Assembly: GCF_028767125.1 (NCBI RefSeq)
Contig: NZ_JAKCWP010000010.1
Location: forward strand, 1-64,000
Source of the DNA: Chelativorans sp. YIM 93263
GTDB taxonomy: Bacteria; Pseudomonadota; Alphaproteobacteria; Rhizobiales; Rhizobiaceae
Direction: 5' to 3'
Length of the DNA stretch: 64,000 bases
Of the stretch, positions 36,609-47,563 are shown piece after piece. Numbering within the stretch: the first letter of the stretch is position 1; each line of letters opens with the position of its first letter. The notes under the pieces are model-generated. The model did not search any database, was not told the DNA's origin, and saw nothing but the letters and a program-made list of their open reading frames with translations. The position numbers and the translations under genes were made by a program.

Positions 36609-37358
36609 CTAATACTTGCTCGCATTCTCGATCGACCGGCGCGCGAAGCGCTCGTGGTCGTTCGGCTTGTCGTGTTCCATCACGAACAGCTGCGCCTTCG
36701 TCTGCTCACGCACGGCATCCATGATCTTTTTCCAATCCATCGTGCCAGTGCCGACATCAGCCCAGCCATCCTCGTCCACGCATTCGCCTTCGGGTGCGAT
36801 ATCCTTGACGTGGATCGAGACGATACGGTCCGCGTAGTTTTCGATCCATTCGATCGGGTCGGCACCGCCGCGCGCGATCCACGCGATATCCGCCTCCCAG
36901 GCAAGCTCCGGCCCGCCCTTAAACATTTCCGCCTGCGGAATAGCCCCGTCGGGCAGCGGGCGGAACTCGAAATCATGATTATGCCACCCAAAGACGAGGC
37001 CGGCTTTCCTTAGCGGCTCGCCCGCCTTCTGCAGCCTTTCGCCAAAGCGGGCATAACCGGCAGCGTCCGACGGACGCTGATCCGGCATGAGGAAGGGGCA
37101 GAAGGCGGCTTTCATGCCGACAGTGCTGGCGATATCAAGGACTCGGTCGGTTTCCTGCTCGAGCATGTCGAGGCCGAAGTGCCCCGAAGCCATCGCAAGC
37201 CCGGTCTCGCTCAGCGCTGCCTTGAGCGCGGGGAGGTCGCCGTAAATACCGCCGTACCCCTCGACCTGAGCGTAGCCCAGGGACTTGAGCATCCTGAGCG
37301 TGTCGGAAAGGGGCGGAAACTCTCGAGAGGAATAAAGCTGGTAGGAAAATTCGGTCAT
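36609..37358 (-). CDS. TIM-barrel sugar isomerase/epimerase (second pair)
   Basis: 249 residues from ATG 37358 (GGAGAG upstream). AP-endonuclease-2 fold with FGWHNHDFEF, WEADIAWIARGG, SIHVKDIAPEG and FVMEHDKPND near the expected metal positions. It lies between the importer ATPase and the second dehydrogenase. Related families include hydroxypyruvate isomerase and 3-keto-sugar enzymes. Confidence 0.82.
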   Translation of the reverse strand: MTEFSYQLYSSREFPPLSDTLRMLKSLGYAQVEGYGGIYGDLPALKAALSETGLAMASGHFGLDMLEQETDRVLDIASTVGMKAAFCPFLMPDQRPSDAAGYARFGERLQKAGEPLRKAGLVFGWHNHDFEFRPLPDGAIPQAEMFKGGPELAWEADIAWIARGGADPIEWIENYADRIVSIHVKDIAPEGECVDEDGWADVGTGTMDWKKIMDAVREQTKAQLFVMEHDKPNDHERFARRSIENASKY

Positions 37359-37471
37359 CCACATCTCTCCACAATTCGGCCACCCACGGGGGCTGCCGCT
37401 CATAAAATCCCCACAGCCATTTGCGGCCGTGAAATGAGGGAAAGCAGCCGCGCGCCGTGCGCGCCGCATGC

Positions 37472-38560
<1,089 letters not shown>

Positions 38561-38563
38561 TGC

Positions 38564-39505
38564 TCATCCCTTCACGGCGCCGGCCGCAATGCCGCGCACG
38601 AACAGTTTTCCGGAGGCGAAGTACACAATCAGCGGCACTAGGCCGGTGATGATCGTTGCCGCCATGTTGACGTTATATTCCTTCACGCCCTGGACCGAGT
38701 TGACGATGTTGTTGAGCTGAACCGTCATCGGATAGTATTCGGGTCGGGTGTAGACGACGCCGAAGAGGAAGTCGTTCCAGATGCCGGTGACCTGGATGAT
38801 CATCGCGACGACGAAGATCGGCAGGCTCATGGGCAGCATGATCTTGAAGTAGATTCCCCAGAAACCTGCGCCATCGACACGGGCGGCCTTGAACAACTCT
38901 TCGGGCACAGACGTGAAATAGTTGCGAAAGAGCAGGGTCAGGATCGGCATGCCGAACACTGCGTGCACCAAAACGAGCCCCGTGAGGCTGCCATAAAGGC
39001 CCATTTCGCGCAGGATGATCACCAGCGGGTAGAGCATCACCTGATAGGGGATGAAGGCGCCGACGATGAGGATCGTGAAGAAGAGATTGGCGCCCTTGAA
39101 GCGCCAATTGGCGAGGGCATAACCGTTCACCGAGGCGATGGCGATGGACAGAACGATCGACGGAATGGTGATGCGGACCGAATTCCAGAAGCCGCGAGAT
39201 AGTCCTTCGCAGTTCAGCCCCGTACAGGCGCTCGACCAGGCTTTCACCCATGGCTCGAAGGTGATTTCCACGGGCGGCGCGAAGATATTGCCGAGGCGAA
39301 TCTCCGGCATTCCCTTCAGCGAGGTCACGATCATTACGTAGAGCGGCAGAATATAATAAACCGCGATGACGAAGAGCGTGCCGTAGAGCATGATGTTGCG
39401 GCGGGAGAGCGCGCGGCGCGGGCGCGCTCCGCGTGGGCCGACGAGATCTTCGGCGCTGGCGTCGGCGCTCACCCCCGCGATGTTGATTGCACCGGTGCTA
39501 GACAT
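38564..39505 (-). CDS. CUT1 ABC transporter permease, MalG type
   Basis: 313 residues from ATG 39505, overlapping the preceding permease by 8 bp. Six predicted helices; the EAA loop is EELFKAARVDGAGFWGIYFKIMLPMSLP. The N-terminal ~50 residues are polar, with the basic run GARPRRALSRR before the first helix. Confidence 0.93.
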   Translation of the reverse strand: MSSTGAINIAGVSADASAEDLVGPRGARPRRALSRRNIMLYGTLFVIAVYYILPLYVMIVTSLKGMPEIRLGNIFAPPVEITFEPWVKAWSSACTGLNCEGLSRGFWNSVRITIPSIVLSIAIASVNGYALANWRFKGANLFFTILIVGAFIPYQVMLYPLVIILREMGLYGSLTGLVLVHAVFGMPILTLLFRNYFTSVPEELFKAARVDGAGFWGIYFKIMLPMSLPIFVVAMIIQVTGIWNDFLFGVVYTRPEYYPMTVQLNNIVNSVQGVKEYNVNMAATIITGLVPLIVYFASGKLFVRGIAAGAVKG

Positions 39506-40394
39506 GGCGCTTCTTGCCCCCGTATTCGAGATAGGCCCAAGGCACGATGACGATGATGACGGCAAGCAGCATCATGGTCGAAGCTGCAAAGCCCTGGCCG
39601 AGATTCTGCGACAAGAACATCGCATCGTAGACGTATTTTGCGGGCACCTCCGACGCGATGCCCGGTCCGCCGCCGGTCTGGGCCACGACGAGGTCGTAGA
39701 CGCGCACGATGCCGGTGGCGATGATGACGAGCGCGGTGATGAAGACCGGCCGCATCATGGGAATGACAATGAAGAGATACGTCTTCCACATCGGGATACC
39801 GTCGATGCGAGCGGCCTTCCAGATGTCTTCATCGATGCCGCGGAGCCCCGCCAGCATCAGGCACATGACCAGCCCGGTGCCCTGCCAGACGCCAGCGATC
39901 AGTATGCCGTAAATAACGATCTCGGGATTGTAGAGCGGGTCGAAGGTGAAGCTTTCCCAGCCCATCGAACGGACGACATGCTGGATGCCGAATTGCGGAT
40001 TGAGAAGCCACTGCCAGACAAGCCCGGTGACGATGAAGGACAGGGCGAACGGGTAGAGGAAAATCGTGCGAAACGTGTTTTCGAAGCGGATTCTCTGATC
40101 CAGCAGCGCCGCGAGGACAAACCCGATGACGAGCGAGAGAACCAGCGTGCAGACGCCGTAGATAAACAGGTTCTCGATGGAGATGAGCCACTTGTTGGAG
40201 GCCCATAGGCGATCATACTGCTTCAGCCCAACGAATTCCCCACGCGGCAAAAGCCCTGAATCGGTGAAGGAGTAAATGGCCGTCCAGGCAGTGCCGCCGA
40301 CAAAAACCACCGATGCGGTCAGGATCATCGGAATGGCGGCGATCTTGGCGGTCAGGTTCCGGAACAATTGATTCGGTCGGCGGGACGCAGACAT
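39498..40394 (-). CDS. CUT1 ABC transporter permease, MalF type
   Basis: 298 residues with six helices; EAA loop DIWKAARIDGIPMWKTYLF followed by IVIPMMRPVF. Partner of the MalG-type permease in the heterodimeric channel. It starts 76 bp after the binding-protein stop; that gap has GC-rich inverted repeats without a T-run. Confidence 0.93.
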   Translation of the reverse strand: MSASRRPNQLFRNLTAKIAAIPMILTASVVFVGGTAWTAIYSFTDSGLLPRGEFVGLKQYDRLWASNKWLISIENLFIYGVCTLVLSLVIGFVLAALLDQRIRFENTFRTIFLYPFALSFIVTGLVWQWLLNPQFGIQHVVRSMGWESFTFDPLYNPEIVIYGILIAGVWQGTGLVMCLMLAGLRGIDEDIWKAARIDGIPMWKTYLFIVIPMMRPVFITALVIIATGIVRVYDLVVAQTGGGPGIASEVPAKYVYDAMFLSQNLGQGFAASTMMLLAVIIVIVPWAYLEYGGKKRHV

Positions 40395-40470
40395 GAAGAC
40401 CTCCCAGCGGAAAATGCAACGAGCGGAACCAGCCGGTACGAAGCCGGCCGGCCAAGCCGTAAGCTATTGC

Positions 40471-41703
40471 TTAATCGGCGTTCTCGATGAGCTGGACGAA
40501 CGTGTTCTGCGCAGCTTCGGCCGACATGTTCGGGTCGTTGAAGAACTGCACGAACAGATCGTTGATCTGCACCAGCGAGTCTGCCGACATGAGCTGGTCG
40601 GGCGACTGGATGATGTTGCCCTGGTCAAGGATATCCAGGCCTTTCCTCATGCAATCATTGACCGCTTCGAGATCGACATCCGAGCGCACCGGCAGCGATC
40701 CCTTTTTGAGGTTGAAGGCGACCTGGGTCTCCGGCGACAGCATGACCGAGGCAAGCTGATCCTGCGCAGCAGAGACTTCCGGATCGTCGATAACCGGGAA
40801 GTAGAACGCGTCACCGCCGGTCATAATGACCTCGTTGACGCCGAGACCGGGCAGGCAGGTATAATCCTCACCGGCGACTTGCCCGGCCACCTGGAATTCG
40901 CCCTGCGCCCAATCGCCCATGATCTGGCCGCCGGCTTCACCGGTGATGACGAGGTTGGTGGCCTGGTTCCAGTCCTGCACATCGGAGTCAGCCGACATGC
41001 TGCGCGCCTGGTCCGCAGCTTCGAAGACCTTTGTGATCTCGGGGCTTGCGGCCAATTCCGCATCCTGTTCGCCAAAAATCTTGGTATAGGCGTCGGGTCC
41101 GGCCAGCGCGACCAGGAGAACCTGGAACGCCAGCGTCGTCTGCCAAGGTTGCTGGCCCATCGCGAGCGGAATTTTGCCGGCCTCCTCCAGCGCCGGAGCC
41201 GCGGCAGCGAACTCCTCCCAATTCGTGGGAACGGGCACGCCCGCATCCTCGAAAGCTTTGTTAGAGAGCCACAACCACTGCTGCGAGTGAATATTCACCG
41301 GAACACAGTAGACCTTGCCGTCGAGCGTGCAGCTTTCCAGCAGGCTGGCGGGCCGAATGATATCCTTCCAGCCTTCCTTTTCCGCAACTTCGGTAAGGTC
41401 ACGCATCAGCCCGGCTTCGACCAGTTCCTCGGCCTGGCGGCCATGGTTGAACTGGGTAGCGGCCATCGGATCGCCACCGGTGATACGGCTGATCATGACC
41501 GGACGCGCCGTGCCGCCGCCACCGGCAATAGCGCCGTCCACCCATTTGTTGCCCGTGGCATCGAACGCCTTGGCGAACTCGGCAACGGCCGCGGCTTCAC
41601 CGCCGGACGTCCACCAATGGGTTACCTCCAGTTCGGTTGCGTGAACCGCCGCGGCAGCACCAAGAAAAGTCGATGCGGTCAATATCGTCTTGAAAAGCTT
41701 CAT
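40471..41703 (-). CDS. CUT1 sugar-binding protein
   Basis: 410 residues from ATG 41703 with GGGAGG upstream. Signal peptide MKLFKTILTASTFLGAAAAVHA, mature start TELEVTHWWTSGGEAAAV typical of rhizobial glucoside/xyloside-type binding proteins. Contains MGDWAQGEFQ and FPVIDDPEVSAAQ. First gene of the operon, 93 bp from the LacI operator. Ligand probably an oligosaccharide such as xylobiose, by context. Confidence 0.93.
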   Translation of the reverse strand: MKLFKTILTASTFLGAAAAVHATELEVTHWWTSGGEAAAVAEFAKAFDATGNKWVDGAIAGGGGTARPVMISRITGGDPMAATQFNHGRQAEELVEAGLMRDLTEVAEKEGWKDIIRPASLLESCTLDGKVYCVPVNIHSQQWLWLSNKAFEDAGVPVPTNWEEFAAAAPALEEAGKIPLAMGQQPWQTTLAFQVLLVALAGPDAYTKIFGEQDAELAASPEITKVFEAADQARSMSADSDVQDWNQATNLVITGEAGGQIMGDWAQGEFQVAGQVAGEDYTCLPGLGVNEVIMTGGDAFYFPVIDDPEVSAAQDQLASVMLSPETQVAFNLKKGSLPVRSDVDLEAVNDCMRKGLDILDQGNIIQSPDQLMSADSLVQINDLFVQFFNDPNMSAEAAQNTFVQLIENAD

Positions 41704-41795
41704 CTTTTCCTCCCGTTCGCGTCCACAATGGACCGAAACTCTCAGCATCGGCCTCCTGCCGACACAATCGACCGGCGGCGCTTGCGCGCGGTGCC

Positions 41796-41809
41796 TGTAA
41801 TCGATTACA
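41796..41809. promoter_or_regulatory. LacI-family operator of the glycoside operon
   Basis: TGTAATCGATTACA is a perfect 14-bp palindrome with the central CG typical of LacI-family sites. It lies almost midway between the binding-protein ATG (41703) and the divergent LacI start (41897), so one site can control both. Confidence 0.8.
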
Positions 41810-41896
41810 TCAAGCTTGATTAGCGAGACCAAAGGTGTCAACCCTTTTCATCTCACCTGGATCAATTTTTTTCACGACTCGGATAAAATATAGAAC

Positions 41897-42943
41897 TTGG
41901 ACAAGAAAACGCCGAACATTCAGGACGTCGCCCGGGAAGCCGGAGTGTCGACCGCGACCGTGAGCCGGGCGATTTCCAATCCGTCCGTCGTTTCTGCCGC
42001 GACTCGCGAGGCTGTCTTGGAGGCCATTCGGAGCACCGGCTATCACACGAACATGGTCGCGCGAAACCTGCGGCAGCGGCGCACAGGCGCCATCGTCGTG
42101 CTTGTGCCCAATCTCGGCAATCCCTTCTTCTCGCGCATTCTTGCCGGCGTGGAGCAGGCTGCTGCGCAAGCCGGCTTTTCGGTGCTCATTGTTGACACCA
42201 AGCAACCACACGCAAACGAGAATCAGCTTTTCACCTATCTCCACAGCGCGCGGGCCGACGGCCTGATCGTACTCGACGGTTCGCTGCCGCTCGAGTTTCT
42301 GGGGGAGATGGATGCGCCCGGCAGAATGCCGCCGATTGTCTTTGCATGTGAATGGATCGCCGACAGCCCTTTTTCAAAAGTTGTCATCGATAACGAGGCG
42401 GGCAGCGCGACAGCGGTTCGCCACCTTCACGAACTAGGCCACCGGCGTATCGGCCATGTGATGGGCCCGCCCGGAAACGTGCTGACCGAAACGCGACGTG
42501 AGGGGACACGGGCCGCGCTGGCCGATCTGGGCGTCGAGATCGCTCCGGAGTGGTTCTTCAGTGGCGACTTTTCACTTCACTCCGGCGTGGAAGCGGCGCG
42601 CCAATGGCTTACGCTGAAACGGCGCCCGTCCGCTGTTTTCTGCGCCAGTGATCAGATGGCCTGCGGGTTTATCTCGGAATTGAGCATGGAAGGTTATTCG
42701 GTGCCCGACGACGTTTCCGTCGTTGGCTTCGACGACATCGATATCGCCCAGCGTTTCATTCCACCGCTGACGACGATCCACCAGCCCCGCACCCAGATCG
42801 GCACGACCGCCGCCAAGGCACTTATCGAGCGCATAAACAGCGAGGGACGTGAGCGCACTATCGCTCACCAAGTGCTGACGGTGGAGCTGGTCGAACGCAA
42901 GAGCACGGCGCCGCTGGGGCAGAGCGCGGTTAAACAGGATTGA
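41897..42943 (+). CDS. LacI-family regulator of the glycoside operon
   Basis: 348 residues. HTH NIQDVAREAGVSTATVSRAISNP, hinge GYHTNMVARNLRQRR, then the effector domain with PNLGNPFFSRILAGVEQAA, FCASDQMACGF and SVVGFDDIDIAQRFIPPLTTI. The best-supported start is TTG 41897 (TTG GAC AAG); no strong Shine-Dalgarno is visible, which suggests low expression. Divergent from the CUT1 operon and next to a perfect palindrome. Confidence 0.92.
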   Translation: MDKKTPNIQDVAREAGVSTATVSRAISNPSVVSAATREAVLEAIRSTGYHTNMVARNLRQRRTGAIVVLVPNLGNPFFSRILAGVEQAAAQAGFSVLIVDTKQPHANENQLFTYLHSARADGLIVLDGSLPLEFLGEMDAPGRMPPIVFACEWIADSPFSKVVIDNEAGSATAVRHLHELGHRRIGHVMGPPGNVLTETRREGTRAALADLGVEIAPEWFFSGDFSLHSGVEAARQWLTLKRRPSAVFCASDQMACGFISELSMEGYSVPDDVSVVGFDDIDIAQRFIPPLTTIHQPRTQIGTTAAKALIERINSEGRERTIAHQVLTVELVERKSTAPLGQSAVKQD

Positions 42944-43096
42944 AACATTTCAGCACAGTCGTCGAGGAGCGGAAGGCCGCAAGGTAAAGGCTGTTCGGGA
43001 TGATGCCGCGTGCGGTGGTTTTCCGAAATGCTGGTGTGTTTAGGGCACTGCTCAGGCATGGACCATGCACAGCCCATTGACGCGGCGATCGCCACT

Positions 43097-43522
43097 CTAT
43101 CGCACAACCAGCACCGAGATCTGCGCATGACGGACGACGCGGGCGGCGTTCGGGCCGAGCAGATAGTCTTCCGGGCCCGGCCGCTTGGCCGATAGCACAA
43201 TGAGATCCGCCTTTACGACACCCGCATAGCGCAGAATCTCGCGATAAATCGAACCGTGGCCGACAATGTGGCGGTGCTTGATGTCTGCCGGCACGTGCTT
43301 TTTCGTGAACTCGTGCAACGCCTTGTTCGCGTGATCGAGCGCATCCTGCTCATGACCCTGGGGGAAGAAACCGCCGACGATAGACATGCCGTAATCAGGC
43401 ACGACGGTCATCACATGCAGGCGACTGGCGAAGGTGCGGGCATAATCCACCGCCGTTTCGAGCGTACGCGTCTCGTGCTCAGGGTCGCCCAAGTCGATGG
43501 AAACGAGGATATTCCTATACAT
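43097..43522 (-). CDS. UspA-family protein linked to the TRAP transporter
   Basis: 141 residues from ATG 43522 (MYRNILVSIDLGD). Universal-stress fold with the ATP-binding-type motif GHGSIYREILRYAG and GPNAARVVRHAQISVLVV at the C-terminus. Its start overlaps the TRAP permease stop by 8 bp. A Usp protein (TeaD) regulates the TeaABC TRAP transporter by ATP-dependent association in Halomonas; a similar role is plausible here. Confidence 0.9.
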   Translation of the reverse strand: MYRNILVSIDLGDPEHETRTLETAVDYARTFASRLHVMTVVPDYGMSIVGGFFPQGHEQDALDHANKALHEFTKKHVPADIKHRHIVGHGSIYREILRYAGVVKADLIVLSAKRPGPEDYLLGPNAARVVRHAQISVLVVR

Positions 43523-46211
43523 GTGCCTTTTCCCTCCGAGCAGCAGGCTCAGGGTTTGGGTTTCCCGCGAGCGTGCCTCCGCGCCGGCGCTGGAGGAACA
43601 CAACCAGCGCCAGGATGAGAGCCGCCGGGATATAGAACACCTCGCGAGGCATTCGCTCCGCCGTCACCTCGACCGCGGTGATCTGCACGGGCTCCTCGGC
43701 ATAGAAATCCATGTCCGACAGTGCGCGGCCGGCAAGACTGTTGAAGTCGAGCGGCTCGTCGAGAATGACTGTTCCGTCCTCGATGCGCACGGGAAGGCCG
43801 ATTGCCTCCTCAAAGCGCTCTTCCCCTCCGGGACCAGCTTGCCCAAGGCTGAAGGCCATTGTGCGTTGAAGCATCTCGTCCGGGTTGTCGAAGCTCGGCC
43901 CGCGAATGACGAGCCGTATCTGCGCGTCGGACGGCTCCTGTTCCGTCACCTGGAAAAGTTGCTGCGGTTCGATCTGGTCATAAGGTGGCTGGACAATGTC
44001 CAGGAAGAAGCCCGGCCGCAGCAGCATGAAGGTGACGAGAAGCAGGGCCGCCGACTCCCACAGGCGCGACTTCACCATGAAGAAACCTTGGGTGGCGGCG
44101 GCGAATATCAGCATGGCCACCGTCGCCAGGCAGAATATCCAGACGGCGCCCACCCAGCCGACATCGATGAGCAGCAGGTCGGTGTTGAACACGAAGATGA
44201 AAGGCAACAGCACCGTGCGCAGCGAGTAGAAAAAGGCAGTAAAGCCGGTTTTTAGCGGATCGCCACGCGATACGGCCGCCGCCGCGAACGAGGCAAGACC
44301 CACCGGTGGCGTCACATCCGCCATGATTCCGAAATAAAAGACGAACATATGGGCGGCGATCAGCGGGATTAAAACGCCGTTGGCGGCACCCAACTGCACG
44401 ATCACCGGAGCCATGAGCGAGGAGACAACGATGTAGTTCGCCGTCGTCGGCAGCCCCATCCCGAGCACAAGGCTGATCATCGCCGTGAAGACGAGGATCA
44501 GAAAGATGTTGCCGCCTGACAGGAGCTCCACGAACTCGGCCATGACCTGGCCAATGCCCGTCAGCGTGACGGTGCCGACGACGATGCCGGCGGTGGCGGT
44601 CGCGCAGGCAATGCCGATCATGTTGCGCGCGCCCGTGATGAGGCCGGAGACCAGATCGTAAAAGCCTTCCATGAATGCGGCACGCTGTTCATGGGACTGC
44701 ATGCCGCGGAAGAGCGCCTTGAGCGGCTTTTGGGTCAGGATGATGAAGATGAGCAGCAGCACGGCATAGAAGGCCGACAGGCCGGGCGAATAACGCTCGA
44801 TCATCAGGAACCAGATGAGGACGACGAGCGGCAGGAGGTAATGCAGCCCCGTCTTCAGCACCTCGACGGCCAGTGGCAGTTCCACCACCGGTGCTTCCGG
44901 ATCGTCCAGTTCCAGGTCCGGCGCTTGTGCTGCATACCACACGAGCAGCGCGTAGATGCCGAGCATGGCGATCATCAACACCGGGCCGGAGACGTCGGGA
45001 ATCAAGTAGCGAATGAGCGACACGCCGTAATAGGTAAGCCCGGCAAGGATCACTATCGAAGCGATCGTGATGCCGGCGCGCAGGAGGGCCACGGTCGCTG
45101 GATGTATCTGCGGCTTTTCGAGCACCGGCATGTCGTTCTTCACCGCTTCCAGATGCACGAGGTAAAGCAGCGCGATGTAGGAGATTACAGCCGGCAGGAA
45201 GGCGTGTTTGATGACCTGGAGATAGGGGATGCCGACATATTCGACCATCAGAAAGGCAGCCGCGCCCATGACGGGCGGCATGATCTGTCCGTTGACCGAA
45301 CTCGCCACCTCGACGGAGCCGGCCTTTTCCGGCGTGAATCCCACCCGCTTCATCAGAGGAATGGTGAAGGTGCCGGTTGTGACCACGTTGGCGATCGAGG
45401 AACCGGAGATGATGCCGGTCATCATCGAGGCAAGCACCGCTGCCTTTGCCGGGCCTCCGCGCAAGTGCCCGAGCAGCGCAAAGGCGAGCTTGATGAAGAA
45501 ATTACCGGCGCCAGCCCGGTCGAGCATCGAGCCGAACAGGACGAACAGGAAGACGAAAGCCGACGAAACGCCGAGCGCCACGCCGAAAACGCCTTCGGGC
45601 GACAGCCACATCTGATACATCGCGCGCCCATAGGACGCGCCACCCCAGCGTATGATGTCGGGAATAAGCGTTGAGGAGCCGAAAAATACGTAGCCCAGGA
45701 AAACAAGGGCGACGACGACGAGCGGCGGCCCCAACGCCCGGCGCGCAGCCTCCAACAGCAAGACCATGCCAATCCCGGCAACGATCAGATCCCGCGTAAT
45801 GGGAAGGCCCGGCCGCTGGGCCAATTCGTGGTAAAAAAAGAAATTATACAGGGCGCAAGCCGCGGCGGCGGCCGCCAGAACCACATCCAACCCGGGAACA
45901 CGGTCACGCGGGCTACGGCTGAAGGCAGGAAAAACCATATAGGCCAGGAAGAGACCGAAAGCCAAATGGACGGCGCGGGACTCCGCCTGATTCAGGACCA
46001 GGCTGAGCCCGGTCAGGCTCGAAAGCATATAGGGCAGCGGCGAAGCGATGTAGAGCTGGAAGAGCGACCAGCAAAGCGCCACGCCGGCAATGATATAGCC
46101 GGTCGGTCCGATGGGATTACGCGCGCCGGTATCGGTGGAAGCGACAAGATCCTTTAAATCGTCCGCTGTATGCGATTGCTCGCCTGCGGCGCCGTTCGAC
46201 ATCTCAGCCAT
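43515..46211 (-). CDS. TRAP transporter fused permease, TAXI type
   Basis: About 898 residues with ~18-20 membrane helices. The fused 4TM and 12TM components are recognised by GIISGSSIANVVTTGTFTIPLMK, EVASSVNGQIMPPVMGAAAF, GMGLPTTANYIV and ADVTPPVGLASFAAAAVSRGDP. The C-terminal ~150 residues include a soluble segment and a last helix. ATG 46211 is taken; ATG 46202 is an alternative. Ion-driven uptake of an organic acid is expected. Confidence 0.93.
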   Translation of the reverse strand: MAEMSNGAAGEQSHTADDLKDLVASTDTGARNPIGPTGYIIAGVALCWSLFQLYIASPLPYMLSSLTGLSLVLNQAESRAVHLAFGLFLAYMVFPAFSRSPRDRVPGLDVVLAAAAAACALYNFFFYHELAQRPGLPITRDLIVAGIGMVLLLEAARRALGPPLVVVALVFLGYVFFGSSTLIPDIIRWGGASYGRAMYQMWLSPEGVFGVALGVSSAFVFLFVLFGSMLDRAGAGNFFIKLAFALLGHLRGGPAKAAVLASMMTGIISGSSIANVVTTGTFTIPLMKRVGFTPEKAGSVEVASSVNGQIMPPVMGAAAFLMVEYVGIPYLQVIKHAFLPAVISYIALLYLVHLEAVKNDMPVLEKPQIHPATVALLRAGITIASIVILAGLTYYGVSLIRYLIPDVSGPVLMIAMLGIYALLVWYAAQAPDLELDDPEAPVVELPLAVEVLKTGLHYLLPLVVLIWFLMIERYSPGLSAFYAVLLLIFIILTQKPLKALFRGMQSHEQRAAFMEGFYDLVSGLITGARNMIGIACATATAGIVVGTVTLTGIGQVMAEFVELLSGGNIFLILVFTAMISLVLGMGLPTTANYIVVSSLMAPVIVQLGAANGVLIPLIAAHMFVFYFGIMADVTPPVGLASFAAAAVSRGDPLKTGFTAFFYSLRTVLLPFIFVFNTDLLLIDVGWVGAVWIFCLATVAMLIFAAATQGFFMVKSRLWESAALLLVTFMLLRPGFFLDIVQPPYDQIEPQQLFQVTEQEPSDAQIRLVIRGPSFDNPDEMLQRTMAFSLGQAGPGGEERFEEAIGLPVRIEDGTVILDEPLDFNSLAGRALSDMDFYAEEPVQITAVEVTAERMPREVFYIPAALILALVVFLQRRRGGTLAGNPNPEPAARREKAHV

Positions 46212-46277
46212 CACTCTGTTCCCGGAAAAATTCTTGCTTATTGCGCACTGCCGCTGTTTTCCCCGGCGACAATGCGG

Positions 46278-46302
46278 AAAAAGGGCGCCCTGGCGGGCGC
46301 CC
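46278..46302 (-). terminator. Intrinsic attenuator between TRAP binding protein and permease
   Basis: On the minus strand GGGCGCC pairs with GGCGCCC around CGCCAG and is followed at once by TTTTT. It lies 16 bp after the binding-protein stop and ~67 bp before the permease start, so it should lower permease expression relative to the binding protein. Confidence 0.85.
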
Positions 46303-46318
46303 CTGGTGCAAGCCGTGC

Positions 46319-47296
46319 TTAGTTGAGCCAGCCCTGCTCCTGGTAATAGCGCTCAGCGCCGGGATGCATCGGTGCGGAGTTGCCCTGGCTCACCATCTGC
46401 TCAGGCGTCAGATTTTCCAGCGCCGGATGCAGGCCCTGGAAGTCCTCGAAATTCTCGAAAATGGACTGGACCACGGTGTAGACCACGTCGTCGGACACGT
46501 CGGCGGAGGTCACGAAGGTCGCGCCGACACCGAAGGTGTTCACGTCGTCGGGGTTGCCGCGATACATGCCGCCGGGGATGGTCGCCTGGAAGTAGTAGGG
46601 GTTGTTCTCGACCAGTGTGTCGACAGCCTCGCCCTCGACCGGCACGATGACGCTGTCGCAGGTGGTGGTGGCCTCCTCGATGGAGCCCGCCGGATGGCCG
46701 ACAGTGTAGGCGAAGGCGTCGATGTTGTTGTCACAGAGCGCGGAACTCTGTTCGGCCGGCGCGAGCTCTGCCGCCAGGGCAAAGTCGTCGTTCGTCCAGC
46801 CCTTTTCGGCGATCAGGAGGTCCATCAGCGCGCGCTGACCGGACCCGGGATTGCCGATATTGACGCGCTTGCCCTGCAGATCGTCGAACTCGCTGATATC
46901 GGCGTCGGCGCGGGCCACCAGAGTGAGAGGCTCAGGATGCAGCGAGAAGACCGAACGCAGGTTTTCATGCGCGCCGGTGTCGGCGAAACCGGCCTCACCA
47001 TTGTAGGCATTATACTGAACGTCCGACTGCACGACGCCGAACTCAAGGTCGCCGCCCTTGATGGCGTTGACGTTGAAGACCGATCCGCCGGTGGACTCAA
47101 CCGAGCAGCGGATGCCGTGGTCGCGGCGCGTCTGGTTGACTAGGCGGCACATGGCGCCACCAACCGGGTAATAAACCCCCGTGACACCACCCGTGCCCAC
47201 CGACACGAACTGCTGATCCTGCGCGGCGGCAGTTCCAGCAAGGCCGCCGAGCATCGTCGCAGCGAGGCCAAATCCGAGAATTCGATTTGGTTTCAT
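46319..47296 (-). CDS. TAXI-family TRAP solute-binding protein
   Basis: 325 residues. Signal peptide ending TAAA before QDQQF (residue ~25), then [23 protein letters not shown], the hallmark start of TAXI proteins, and [15 protein letters not shown]. Delivers a substrate (often a dicarboxylate or amino acid) to the fused permease. First gene of the TRAP operon. Confidence 0.94.
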   Translation of the reverse strand: MKPNRILGFGLAATMLGGLAGTAAAQDQQFVSVGTGGVTGVYYPVGGAMCRLVNQTRRDHGIRCSVESTGGSVFNVNAIKGGDLEFGVVQSDVQYNAYNGEAGFADTGAHENLRSVFSLHPEPLTLVARADADISEFDDLQGKRVNIGNPGSGQRALMDLLIAEKGWTNDDFALAAELAPAEQSSALCDNNIDAFAYTVGHPAGSIEEATTTCDSVIVPVEGEAVDTLVENNPYYFQATIPGGMYRGNPDDVNTFGVGATFVTSADVSDDVVYTVVQSIFENFEDFQGLHPALENLTPEQMVSQGNSAPMHPGAERYYQEQGWLN

Positions 47297-47563
47297 CTAA
47301 ATGACTCCCTGAGTGTTAGTGCAGTAACTGTTTGCACGCTGTATTCGCCGCCCGTTCGGGGCAGCGCGCGGCCGGACACTGCGTGCACGATGTCCGACTG
47401 CAACATGCGCAGCCCAAGTGAGAAGCGTTAAACGCCCGCTCGCCCAAGTCAATGAAAGACTGCCCATTTTCCTAAAAGTTGCAACGTCTTATTGCGATCA
47501 TTCGCCAATAGATGGTGACGCATCGCGACTTGTCCTCCCTGTCTCTTCCTCCTTGTTTCCCCT
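47297..47563. other. 267-bp gap upstream of the TRAP operon
   Basis: No gene. Holds the TRAP promoter, presumably. The only notable structure is CGGACA (47373-47378) paired with TGTCCG (47391-47396) across 12 bp, a possible operator ~80-100 bp before the binding-protein ATG. Confidence 0.4.

Noticed and set aside
40395-40470. GC-rich inverted repeats between the CUT1 binding protein and permease
   Set aside because: Short arms and no T-run; probably only chance pairing in GC-rich DNA.
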